From Pyrus communis (taxonomy: Eukaryota; Streptophyta; Magnoliopsida; Rosales; Rosaceae), in the NCBI RefSeq assembly GCF_963583255.1, contig NC_084805.1, positions 1,690,560 through 1,754,559 of the forward strand: 64,000 nucleotides of DNA. The letters are read 5' to 3'. Position numbers and translations under genes: made by a program. Shown here in pieces: positions 12,097-23,939 of the stretch. Under the pieces are notes generated by a model. That model saw only the letters and a list, made by a program, of their open reading frames with translations. It ran no database searches and was not told the origin of the DNA. Each line of letters starts with the position of its first letter. Position 1 is the first letter of the stretch.

Positions 12097-13201
12097 TATA
12101 TATATGCAGCTGTTTGACGGGATGGGATTCGACCCAATAATCACACCTTTTGATATGAAACACTGCACTTTTATTTCTGTTGGCTAAAGGACATAATGCA
12201 TCCCGTACATATGCATTCCTTTACGCCTCTTGTATCAGATATATCCATTAGAAATATTGATGCAATGTTCAGTTGTATCTCATGGTGAGAGGACACACCC
12301 AAAATCAAAAGATATATCTAAAAGGTGCAATTCTCTCTATATATATCGGTAACATTAGCATAAGAGAAGATTCATTCAGAAATTTGTTGTCTACATAATT
12401 TTTTTGCTCTCTCTTCTCTCTCATCACATTCATATAATTTCTTTCTAGTTATTTCTAAGGGAATACAATTCGGTTTTGCAAATCGAATATTTCATACTTT
12501 GTTGTATCCTAGAAGTGACTTGCCAAGAACTTTTTAGCAAACTCATTCGAGTGGAGGTAAATAACACTTTAAGGAAACGATTCAAGTTGTACTTCAAAAT
12601 CATCATTCGGATTATTCTCCATAATTATACATTTACTCTAACATCCCCACAACCCAGCCGATCCCCAACCCGTAGCCCACAAAGTTCCGACCTATGTGCG
12701 GTGAGGGTTTCGATTGTAGGTGGTGGGAAATAGAGATTGAGTTGTCAAGGCAGCGTGGACTAAGGTGCTGCAAGGATGGAGGTCATTGTGTGAAGTCGTT
12801 TGGAAAGGAAGATTGTGTTCCAAATTTAGATTTGAACTTTTCTATGGTTTGGTTGTTGGGAGAGTGCTACAATGGCCACTGGGTTTAGAGAAGGAGGTGG
12901 ACGGAAGGAAGATGGAAAAGAGAAAGTTAATCCATTTTTATTTTATGTAATTTCATTTTCCTTTCTCTGTGTTTGTATTTTTTTTATAAATTTTTTAGCT
13001 CACATGGCATCCACATCAACAAAAATGTGGAGCACACAAAGACCACATCATCATCGTAATAGAAAATATCACGGTGTTAGTACCCAAGGACTAATGCTTC
13101 ACATTTTGTTAAGTTGAAGGACTAAAACTAATGAAATTTTAGTTCAGGGATCAAAGCTACAATTCAATCAAAGTTAAGGAACATTTTCTCAAATTTACTC
13201 G
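11662..13201. mobile_element. Mutator-like (MULE) non-autonomous element, 1.54 kb
   Basis: The ends form long imperfect inverted repeats of about 115 bp (11662-11775 against 13085-13201), both reading inward GAGTAAATT...TGAATTGTAG...CCTAAACT or a variant. A perfect 9-bp duplication, GAATATAAG, flanks it at 11653-11661 and 13202-13210, the length typical of Mutator elements. There is no transposase. The interior holds a nested solo LTR (12028-12643) and, on either side of it, more GC-rich sequence (about 11930-12027 and 12649-12930) that may be a captured gene fragment of the Pack-MULE kind; its source was not recognised. Confidence 0.85.
12028..12643. mobile_element. Solo LTR nested in the MULE
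   Basis: The 616-bp unit begins TGTTGAATATT and ends ACTCTAACA, so it has TGTT...AACA termini. It is flanked by a perfect 5-bp duplication TCCCC at 12023-12027 and 12644-12648. No internal domain or second LTR is present. (ACAT)n and (TA)n runs lie near its left end at about 12059-12106. The family (Copia or other) was not identified; transcription direction is unknown. Confidence 0.8.
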
Positions 13202-13210
13202 GAATATAAG

Positions 13211-15329
13211 TATTATAAGACTATAATATCTTCGCCATGTTATTTGTTTAAGACAATTTTGAACCAAACATAAAGTCTACAAGACCAAAAAACAGGACTG
13301 ACAAATCTAAATCATAAAAATTATATTGATAATTTAATATACGTATATAATCGGGTCGGGTTTGGATCGAAAATAATAATATCACCACTGCTCTATATCC
13401 AACTTAGGTTTAAAAAATAAAAAAAAAAAAAAAAAAAAAATCTCCAATTCCTTTGTTCTTCATAACTGCCCCATTAGAGTGAGGTACTTGGGGGGAAGAT
13501 ATTATAATCGAACGAGTTTTGCAGGTGGTTGCAAATGAGAACACCGATAAACAAAGGAGAACCACATGTGAATAACTTTGAAATTCAAGGTATTAATTAT
13601 TTGAAAATTATGTTGACATGGTTGTAACCAAAGATTTAGGCCTATTTAAGTAAGGTAAGGCGAGGCATGGCATGATTTGGAAGAATCGAGCAGACCGGGC
13701 CTACGGTTTATATGAATAAGCTCATTTATTCATTATTTTTCAACCATAAACATACGTTTTAAGGTTAGTAAGACAATACTAATGATATGTAGCTTAATAA
13801 CATGGTCAAATAAGATTTTTGTTTTTTGTTTTTTCTGTTTTCTTTTATTTTTTATAATTCTAAAATAATTAAAGTTTGTTTTGTTGAAGTCCGCCACGTT
13901 CTACTAATCTAGCCCAAAACAGTCTAGGTATTAATGGGTTAGGACTACTAGCTAAATTGGACTTAATGTTTTATTAAGTGAATCAATCCAAGCACGATTT
14001 GTTTATTAAGGGGGTCGGCCCAAGCACGGCCCAAGTCTATGTGAACCGATTTTATATGGGCAATGGTGGACCGGCCTATTTGACACCTCTAAGCATGCGT
14101 ATGGTGGGCCGGCCCGTTTGACATCTCTAAGCATGCGTAAGTGGTATAGAATCTCATTAAAATATTTGTTTAAAATTAATGAGTTAATGGGTGGTCTATT
14201 ATTTGCAACTTTTAACGCATGATTTCCAAAACCCTACCAAGGCTCACAAGAAACTAACGATTGATTATCCAATCGATGTCCCCGAATCATCCTAGAACAC
14301 CAAATTAAGTCAACGTTTGCGGCATAAATTTGACCTCTGATTCATCGAAAGGGCATTTTGGTCACTTCCACATTATAATTCTCGTTTTGCATGCCCTGAG
14401 ATACTTCAAATTATAGAACCTATTGCCAAAATTTCTACTTGGTATTCACTCAAATATTCAAAAACACAATTAAAAACACCAACTGCGATTTGGTAGCGGA
14501 AAAACTTTGACAACTTTAGAATCGAAGTACAGAACATATACCGTTTAGAGGTACAATCCAATGATATTTTTGTTCACTTGTACATGAAAGGTTTTAAATT
14601 TGAATCTCATCGATGACAAATTCAATACCAATATTTTCCGCCTCACCCTATAGTAAAAACATATTATGACACCAGTTTCTTTTGTTCCAACCCTCCTTGA
14701 TTCGGTCGAACATATATATTCAAATTCTGGAAAATGAAAAATCACACCTAACTTTGGGTACTTTTCGGTCAGAAAAGTCCACAAGATGGTCATGTGGTCG
14801 TTCGCGTGCAGAAAAATAAGGAGAAAATATATAAGGTTCAAACCATGGAAAAACAGATGAAGCCACCAAGAGACGTTAATTTCTATTTGAGGTATCCTTG
14901 AAATATATGGTACTATACCGTGTCCGTCGGGAGAACAACGATAACATATACTCATGCCAACAACCGTACAACTTTAATGTCGAATTTCAGATCATTCCCG
15001 TTCAACGCTGGCTCAACAGGTTTCCAAAAGGACTAAACAAAGCTGTTTGCTTCCATCAATATCGACTTGGATCCGACACTGCATGGACAAAAAATGCAAT
15101 GCACTCTCTTGGATAAAGGACCTCCTGAAGATGCAAACCGGAACTTTTTCTCCCCCTACACATACGATCGCACTTGAATTTGAGTGCCGAAACTTATTTG
15201 TGTGCCGCTTACGATCAAAAATAGATCCGCAAGGAACCTTGGTATCGTTTCTGCTTGCCGCTGAAGTCGTTACAGCCTCTCGAGTGTTGTGTTACGAAAG
15301 AATTTCCTCAAACATGGCATTAGCTCTTC
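13211..15329. other. Intergenic DNA and probable eIF5B 3' UTR
   Basis: The part next to eIF5B, roughly 15000-15329, is the likely 3' UTR of that minus-strand gene. The remainder holds a poly(A) run at about 13420-13440 and a dispersed repeat rich in GGCCGGCC and TTGACACCTCTAAGCATGC. In that repeat a 35-bp unit is duplicated in tandem at about 14065-14137. A minus frame at 14545-14955 (136 residues) has no recognisable domain. Confidence 0.5.
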
Positions 15330-18300
15330 TCATGGTATCTCGAAAAGTTTCTTCAATTTCACGAGCAGCTTCCACTCCTCCATTGATAGTTCATCCTGCA
15401 TATTTGAATTACAGTTCATAACGATGGTTCACATTGTCCGGAAGTAAACTGTACAACGAAATAAATCTTACCCGGTAATTCGCTTTAAGTACATCAATCG
15501 AATTCCTTGAGATTTGGCTGACAAGTTCGTCATCAATTTCAAAATGCCTACCAAACATCTTTTGCTGCTCTTCCGAATTTGACCCAATAATCTGCAAAAA
15601 CGCAAGAAAAAAGCTGCAATAAGCACGAGGACAAGTGTAAAAGTTTCATTTCACTATTTAAAAGTATAAGTTGGAGAAGGGGTAAGAGAAAAAACAGATG
15701 AAACGCAAACGAACTACGTGATCGGCTAGAAAACAGGAAAAGCCAAGACCAAACGGTATTACAAAATGATCGGCCAGAACATGAAAAAAATAAAATAAAA
15801 AAACAAAAAACAAACTAAAAGCAAGACCACTCCACAACTGCAATGACAAGCCAATCCAGACGACAAAACTAGCACATATATTTGTATGTCAATACTTATC
15901 ACACATTCATACCTTAATGGCTAACTTCGACCCCTTCTTCGCCGTATCAACAGGTTTGTGGTTATTTTCAATGGATGCAATGCGCCCAATAGAAATAAAA
16001 TCCCTTTGAGGAATACAAATTGGAGTACCCACCTGCACAGAGCATACAATAAAAATAATAAGAACTTTCACCTAACATTCCTGGCATTGTAGTACAATCG
16101 GAGCTGAACTTAATTAGCAAACATTTAATTGATTCGATATTAACACTTTCAAAGATGCAGAAAAAAAAAAATCAGACATACAAGGAGTTGGACTTATTCA
16201 TATTAAACCAAAAACAGAACTCGCAAACATTAAATAGGCACTATACAAGAACTAGTATTCATATGATGAAGGGAACCAAGAATAGAAAAACTGAGCGAGC
16301 TGGCACAGCAAACCATTTAAACCAATCTACCAGACTTCCAGAATTACAAATTTAGTAGCTCCCAGCGAACCTTAGCAGGTTCCCGAGCAATACTCTGTCA
16401 CAGTTTTTCAAATAAATTGTTTCCACTACCTACGCTATACATTCAACAACCCTGCTAACTCCTTCGGTGAAAATTACAAACCATCCTTATACTTGCAGCA
16501 ACATTCCATTTTAAGTCTCTTATCAGATATTTTAAATTCAAGTATTAAACAAAAGAATTAATACTGACCAAAAAAACATAGAATTAGTAAGGGACTTATA
16601 AGAGAAATTAAAAGAAGAGAGACAAATTAAGATGGTAAACAATCATATCCCGCTAAAAGAGAACTAGGTAAACCAAATGGAGTGCATATAATAATACCTT
16701 CAAAATGCCATCGAGAACCTCAACCCCCAAAATAATTGGATCCTTCTTGTTGAAAACACAGTTGGGCATAATCTTGAGCACGCACGGAAAGACAGCTTCA
16801 TCAGCAGATTCCTTCTTCTTTTCCTCCTTGATATTTTCAATATAGGCCTTAAATTGATCAAACAAGTGATAGATGATATCGGCAATGAAGATCTTCACAC
16901 CTAAATCATCTGCCATTTCTCGGGCCTCTGGTGTCACTTTGACATCAAATGCCAAGATGGTGGCAAACTCCTTTTTCTTTTCAAGCATTACACTGGCCTT
17001 CATGACATCCTTTTTATGCACAGGTCCTATGCTAATACCACTAACGGGAATGTTAACGACTGGTGTTTTCAAAAACTCTAGCAATGCTTCCAAGGAACCT
17101 AGAGTAGATGCTTGAACGCAAACACCCTCACCACTCTTGTCAATCCTATTCAAAACTGACTTCATGTCTTCCATAGCTGTTTCCTTGATTTCGTCCAAGT
17201 CATCATGAGGCCCTACCACATGTAGAGCAGTACCAGCAATAGCGTGCTCAAGACCCTTCATAAAACAAACATCAAAAATCAAGAAAATCCCACAACATGA
17301 GTCCAAATAGATAGAGTTGGATTGGCCTTGATTTCAATGTAAAATTACCTGTGCTGAGATTTTGATACCCTGTGCAGCCTTGATTTCACTATGATGCAGA
17401 TATGCTCCCTGAAATAAAGACCCACAGAATCATTCATCTGATTCAACATGGAATGTTGTTTATGGACGAAAATAAGTGAATAAGAGATCCCACTGAATTG
17501 GATTTGCACCATCAAAGAAATCGACTATTTGATAAACCAGATTAATCAAATAGTTATCTGAATTGAGAATCCAAAATAAACCATTTTCCAAACTATGTAG
17601 AGTTGCTCCAACAATCGTTTTGTCCTAAGTTTATCAAGAACAATTATCTGAAAACGGCACTGAACCCAACCTCCATATTTTTTAACCCCCATCAAGTTTT
17701 TAAGTGATATTAGTCTACTATTTGCATTACCAAAATGGCCTTGCCTCCTTTCTTTCCCTTTATCCTAATCAAATCGTCACTCCTTTATATTTCTTTTTGA
17801 GTAAATTTGTGAATCGGGCAGGACCAAATCTGGAAAGGCTGGACTTCCCTCCTATTGCTATTACTTAATTCCTTCTTCCTTTAAATTACTTGTTTATAAT
17901 AGAAAAGAAGCATTCAAACATCGGTCTGGGCTCTCTTCCACTCTTCTAGAAGATTACCTGGTTCCACTAGCAGCCATATTGGCCTCAATATCTTGGTTCT
18001 CTTCTATTTATTTGTGTTATGTAGTTTTACATATGTGATCCCTTTAAAGTACTATTATGTAAGGGTCCATTTGGGATAAATAATATTCTAATGTAGATGG
18101 GAAAATAGGAAATGTGAGGCGGGAATAGCGCCACTCTTATCTAAAAGTTTTTTTTTTTTAAATTACAAAATGAAAAGGAAAAAGAAAACAAAAAACAACA
18201 TCAAACAAGCATTGAGGAATAATGCAATGATTGTAATCACATAGAAATCCAAAGCAATACAGCACTGCGGCCCCTAAATCATAAAAAAGAGCACTGTAGC

Positions 18301-21300
18301 ACTGCGCCACTATTATCTAAATGTTACTGTTTTTTTTTTTGGAAAAGCACCCCAATGGCAATACCTAGGGTTTTTTAACAGAGAACATGACAATTTTTTA
18401 TGGATGCATGCACCATAAAGCAGATCCATTGTGGGGTAGGATTCATTTCGAGTTTTTCGCAGATGTGCTGGCTGATATTTCCTGAGATGTATTTGGATGG
18501 ATTCACCAGAATGGTTTGGCTGTTATTTCTTTCAATGAATGGGGTTTACCTGTACCTTGTGTCTTGCTTGTTCGCCAATGTAAAATTCTGAACCTTCTAT
18601 GTTTATGATAATATTAATATTTTCCATTTCTTTAATACATGATCAGCCAACACCACTAACATGTGCACGTAGCACTTTATGCTGTTGTACTTATTCTTCA
18701 GTCGACTAACTTTCACTGGGAGCAACAGATTTCATTCTCACACTAAAATCACTAAATAGCTAATTGCAATGCAGAACAAAAAGCAGAAAAGAGTTGAAAA
18801 GAAAAGAAAGAAACCTACCTTCACACGAAGTTCTTTCATTGGATGTGGCGTCAATAGAGACCGAATTGTAGCAACAATAGGTCCCTAAAAGAGACAAAAA
18901 AAATTGATATCAATAATGGGACCTACTACAATCATTTGCAAGCAGTTCTAAAGCAAATATTGAAAATAGTTTTATAACCGTCAAACTTTACAAAAATTGT
19001 CTCGGAAAAGATTTTAGATTCTTGCCTGCATGCCGCAAACCACTATTTGATCTCCTTCATGAAGCACACCATTAACCAAAACAACATCTATTGTTGTCCC
19101 AAGGCCTTCTATAACCTTAACCTCCAAAACCGTACACTGGTTCACAAGAACAGCCCCCATCAACTCACACATAAACAGTTAAGCACCTTTACATTACTGG
19201 AAACAAGGTGAAACTATATCAAACCTGAATTTCATTGCTGAAAGTGAGTTTCACAACCATAGTTTTCTGCGTCCACTGAACCAATAGTAATAGCAAATCT
19301 GGAATTCCTTCACCACTGCGATATTCAAAAGCCGAATTTCAGGACATAGCATAGAGCAAATTACTAAAAAAAAAAAACCTTTGCAGTAGAGACTAAAAAG
19401 TAAAAGAGATAAGGTTATTCCACAAGCCATACCTAATGGCACTTGTAGGAATAATACTGTATGTTTCCCCCATTTCTTTATTCTTATAATACAATTCAGT
19501 ATTTAACCCCTGCTCCTTGAATTGAGTGATAATCTGGCAAACCATACAAACAATTGAAATTTTAGAAACACAAAAGGTCAAGCAAATAAAGTGAACAAAA
19601 GACAAAGTTGCAGTACACGAGACCTGTACGAGCCTCATATTGAACTCATTTTGTACATCCTTAGATTGTTGCTTCATTGCTTTCACAATTGGTGCATTGC
19701 GGCAGGTTTTCCATCCGTAGAGTCTGTCCACCTAAAAATTTGATATTCCAGAATACATAAATAAACATTTATGAGACGACAGTATTAGAGATCTGGACAG
19801 TAGATTTGACCATAAACCTCACCTTATTCAGCGCAACAATGAATTCCGTATTCCTCATTTTCAAAAGGTTGAGTGACTCTATTGTCTGAGGCTCTAAACC
19901 ATGCATAATATCAACCACCAATATAGCAATATCACATAAACCTGAGCCCCGTGACCGTAAATTAGTGAATGACTCGTGCCCAGGGGTATCAATGACCAAC
20001 AGACCAGGGACCTTCAGCTTCGCATCAGCTTTCAGTTCCTTGGTCCTCTCACGGATGTTCTCAGCAGGAAAATATGTTGCTCCAATCTGCTGAGTAATAC
20101 CTCCGGCCTCACCTTCCTGAACATTTGTGCCTCTGATACAATCCAGCAGCTTAGTTTTACCAGTATCAACATGGCCCATTATGCAGCAAATAGGTGAACG
20201 AAGGTTATCTCCACTTTCTTTAGGGTCAGCATTAGAAGTTGCCGCTGCTTTTTTAACAGAAACATCTTTCTTCTTACTTTTGTCAACATCATTATCAGGT
20301 TGTTTTTTCTTATTTTCACCATCCTGAGATTTTATTGGTTGAGAAGGAACGGTTTTCTGGGCAGAAACTGATGGCTTGGCACCTGCACTCTTTATGTCTT
20401 TTTTTGCAACAGGTTGAGAGTCAATCTCTTCATCAGAAAATCCACGTTTAACAGAAAGGCTAACATCATCAAAGCTCTTAACATCCCATGGATCATCATC
20501 ATCATCATCTTCTTCTTCTTCTTCTTCTTCCACTCCATTATCTTTAACCGATTCAGCAACTTCAGATTTTTCCTCCAGATCCACTGACTCTACATCTTCT
20601 ACTTTTTCAAATTCCCCAGACTCTGGCTCAGGGATAGTGTCCAGCTGGCCTCCCTCTTCTAGGTTTTCCACTGGCTTCGCAGAAGCTGCACCATTTGCAT
20701 GAATGGGTGCTGCTTTTGTCTTCTTTTTCTGATACATGGGCCGTTTAGCCTTTTTCTCATTGTCTGCCGTCGGGAGAGGCAAACCCCCTGCATTAGCAAG
20801 TATCTGGTTTCTCATTGCCTCCCGCCGACGTTGTTCTTCTTTTTGCTTCGGCGTTAAAAACTTGCCTTCCTGTTTCTTCCTTTGCAGCTTCTCCTTTTCC
20901 CTTTCCTTTCTCAGAATTCTGGCCGCCTCTTTTTCCCTCTCAAGTTCTTCCTGCTTACGCAGCTCCTCTTCTTCTTTCCTCTGTTTCTCCTCTGCTTCCC
21001 TTTTCAACCTCTCTTCCAGTTCCTGTCGCCTAGCAAGAGCCTCTTGCATCTCCCTCACATGTTTTGGAAGTTTCTTATCTGCTACTTTACCTTTCACTTC
21101 TTTCTTCTTGGGATCCGTAGGTTCAATTTGGGTTTCTTCTTGTTTATCATCCTTAGTGACCACGGGAGCAGTAGCAGTCCCTGCTGCGGCTGCAGCCGCT
21201 GCCTTTTTCTCCTTTTCCTTCTCCTTCTTCTTTCTCTTCTTCTTTGCAGCAGCAGACTCCCCAGTCTCTTCTTCACCTTCCTTTTCACCAGAAGCATCAA

Positions 21301-22540
21301 CCGGGGCAACCAGATCAGGTTGACCCTCAACTTTCTCCGCTCGCACAGTAGCCTCAGCTGGTTTCGATGTAGTAGGACCCTCACCTAGCTCAGCAAGAAT
21401 ATTATCCAAGTCATCTTCTTCTTGAGCAGTCCTTCCACTCTTCTTCTTCTTTTTCTTACTTTTTGAAGTTTCTAGAACCTCTTTACTCATCTTAGTTTTA
21501 GAATCATCAGCTTCGCTTTTACTAGTTTCAGTGTTTGGTTGTTCTGGTTCAAATACATCTGTATCTTCACTCAATGCAGTAAAAACACCATTACCTTTCT
21601 TTTTGGAAGACTTCTTTTTACCTGTGAATGCAATCACAGATGCATCTTCATCTTCAACTGTGTCATCGCCAACTCTAGTTGGTTCAGATACAGAAGTATC
21701 TTGATCATTCCCCTCATCAAGCAGAGCTGAGCTAAGAGAATTAGCACCGCTCTTTTTTGATACCTTTGATGACTTCTTTTTCTTACCGGAGAATGTAATC
21801 TGTGGAACTTCATCATCCTCATCATTTTTTTCATGCTTATCCTCATCTGCATCATCGAGGGCATCAAAGCTAGCTGCTGCAAACACATTCCCACCCTTCT
21901 TCCCACCCTTAGACGGCTTCTTCTTCCCTGTAAAAGAGATTACAGGCTCATCTTCATTCTCACTATTGTCATCTTCTTTACTCTTATCCACAGAGCTCTC
22001 AACAACCTCACCATCACTATCGCCTTCATCACCAATCGCATCAAAAGCTGACCCTGAAAACAAACTACCACCAGTCTTCTTGGACGATTTTGAAGCCTTC
22101 TTCTTGCCAGAAAAACTCACCACTGGAGCACCCTCATCATCATCACCAGTTAACCCAGAATTCTCATCATCATCACCGTCTTCGTCTCCAAGCAGCCCAA
22201 AACTCGAAGAGCTGAACGCACTATTCCCACCACTCTTCTTCGACTTTCCCTTCTTCTTTCCAGTGAAGGCAACTTGGGGAACCTCATCTTCGCCCTCGTC
22301 CCCCTTTCCCACATCATCAAAGTCATCATCATCCCTGCGCTTTGAAGCTTTTGAATTACCCTTTTTACCCTTCTTTCCCGTGACAGCAACTTTCTCTTCC
22401 TGCGCCTGAGACTCCTCGGACAGCTCAGTTCCTATAGAATACTCATCGTCTTCAATAACCAAAGCTTTCTTCTTCGACTTTGCACCCGCAGCCTGCTGCG
22501 GGTTCTCGTCGTCCCGAGCAGTCGGCTTCTTCCGACCCAT
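15330..22540 (-). CDS. eIF5B: Eukaryotic translation initiation factor eIF5B (IF2 family)
   Basis: Eleven coding exons encode 1372 residues: 22540-19823, 19731-19624, 19533-19433, 19315-19225, 19136-19026, 18884-18819, 17408-17349, 17255-16698, 16032-15913, 15591-15472 and 15395-15330. eIF5B is the cytosolic GTPase that joins the 60S subunit to the 40S initiation complex. The N-terminal 780 residues are charged, with six FTGKKK-type repeats, long Lys/Glu helices at about 430-580, an acidic run at 671-683 and the [13 protein letters not shown] motif. The GTPase core shows GHVDTGKT (789-796), GGIT (813-816), DTPGH (851-855) and NKVD (905-908); the last is split by intron 1. Exons 3 to 11 supply domains II to IV, including [10 protein letters not shown] and GLEHAIAGT. 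All frames close exactly. Intron 5 uses a GC donor. MGRKKPT at the start matches plant orthologs. Confidence 0.96.
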
Positions 22541-22567
22541 CGAGGTTTAGGTTTCGACAAATATTAT

Positions 22568-22822
22568 CTGTTGCAACAATTGAATCGAAGCCTCCTTCCA
22601 AAAATCGTATCGCAAAACCAAGAATCACAATCAACACAGATGAAACAAACGCGCGCGCACAGATATATACACATTAATATATATATATAGCTATTGCGCG
22701 TTTCAAAATCTAAAGAAATAGATCTAGATTTTCACAGCCATAAAGAAATACAGCAAGAATCTGATCCTAAAAACAACAGAAAACAAAATACACACGCATA
22801 AGTATGTATATTTATATGTATC

Positions 22823-22862
<40 letters not shown>
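22568..22862 (-). other. Probable 5' UTR intron of eIF5B
   Basis: On the minus strand a donor CCAA/GTAAGC at 22862 and an acceptor GCAACAG/ATAAT ending at 22568 would remove 295 bp just upstream of the start codon. The segment contains a long (CT)n run (GA on the plus strand, about 22824-22858) and a TA repeat. The call rests on splice consensus only. Confidence 0.5.
22824..22858. repeat. (GA)n microsatellite
   Basis: An uninterrupted GA dinucleotide run lies at the donor end of the putative eIF5B leader intron. A second GA run, with one break, lies at about 22948-22967 in the leader exon. Confidence 0.9.
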
Positions 22863-22865
<3 letters not shown>

Positions 22866-23005
22866 GGGCGGTGAGGAGAGAGTGAAAGCAACAGAATTGA
22901 CGGATTGCGGAGGAAAACGATCGGGTTCGGATGGATTACAATCCACAGAGAGAGAGAGAGAGAGAGAACAAGAAAGCGAAGTGTGTTTGTCTCTTTTTAA
23001 AGCTT

Positions 23006-23100
23006 CTAGGGTTGTGTAGTCTGTCAGGCTTTCTAAGAAAAAAAGAAAGGCGGTTGTGGGCCTTTTTAAAAATTTTCCACCACCTTTGGGCCTTAGCCCA
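23006..23100 (-). promoter_or_regulatory. eIF5B promoter: telo-box plus three site II motifs
   Basis: In the gene sense there are AACCCTAG at 23013-23006 (a telo-box variant), GGCCCA at 23062-23057 and 23092-23087, and TGGGCT at 23100-23095. Telo-boxes beside TGGGCC/T site II elements (TCP factor targets) are known to drive translation-apparatus genes in plants. The start site was not determined. Confidence 0.55.
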
Positions 23101-23939
23101 AAACTTTCAAGAAAATACTCACCCCGGCTTTTCAAATTTTTTTAAGGCTATATTAATTATTCTATTACTATAACCTATAAGAAGGAGATTCGAACTAAGG
23201 CATAGATACTGATGTAGTACAAACTAAGAAAGAATAGGGCAAAAGAACTAGGACAACACGCATTGGATTGAATAACAATACATATTGTGCAGATTACTAA
23301 TATGCATTTTAGTTTACGTTATTGTAATTGACACTTGTCAATCTATCCATTCTCGTTTCTTGCCGCGTCAAATATTTCTAAAATTAATTTATATGTTTTT
23401 TTTTATACAAACAATATAGTAAAAGAGGAAGCTGAATGCAAATTACTCCTGGAACAAGAGACAATACACCCAGTTGCACAAAAATTTCTCCAAATTCCCA
23501 GGCAACACTAGGAATTTTGTTTTAAAAGAGGAAACTGAATGCATAACGGGGTGAATATTTTCGACCTCAACTGTCAAAATATTGCACGACACACATCACA
23601 CATTGCACTAGCTTCAGTCGTGTACGAGACACCATAGCCCTAGATTATGGTAGGCCTAATAGTAGATCTCGCAAAGATAAACCGTGTTATAGCATCATGC
23701 GCCCACGCACGACTAATACCCGCTACTCTCATCAATCAATATTTGTAAAAGAATGGTACAAGTTGATGGTAGGATGACAAGACCAACTCACAAAATTATC
23801 TTTTTATTCTAATTCAAGACCTCTCAACAAGATTTGAATCATGTTGCTGGAAACAAACATCGTAGCGCAAGTTAAAAATTCATATCCACTGTAAAGGGTA
23901 ACAATTAAAGGATGGGGAGACCCTAGAACTTCAACTCAG
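23101..23939. other. Intergenic DNA between eIF5B promoter and QCR6 3' end
   Basis: AT-rich sequence without a recognisable gene. The part next to 23940 should be QCR6 3' UTR. No mobile element was delimited. Confidence 0.5.

Noticed and set aside
14545..14955. 136-aa minus-strand ORF downstream of eIF5B
   Set aside because: No domain, AT-rich and no promoter or splice context.
20736..22409. Plus-strand ORFs up to 195 aa rich in Ser, Phe and Leu
   Set aside because: They are antisense to the Lys/Glu-rich eIF5B exon 1; composition is the mirror of that codon use.
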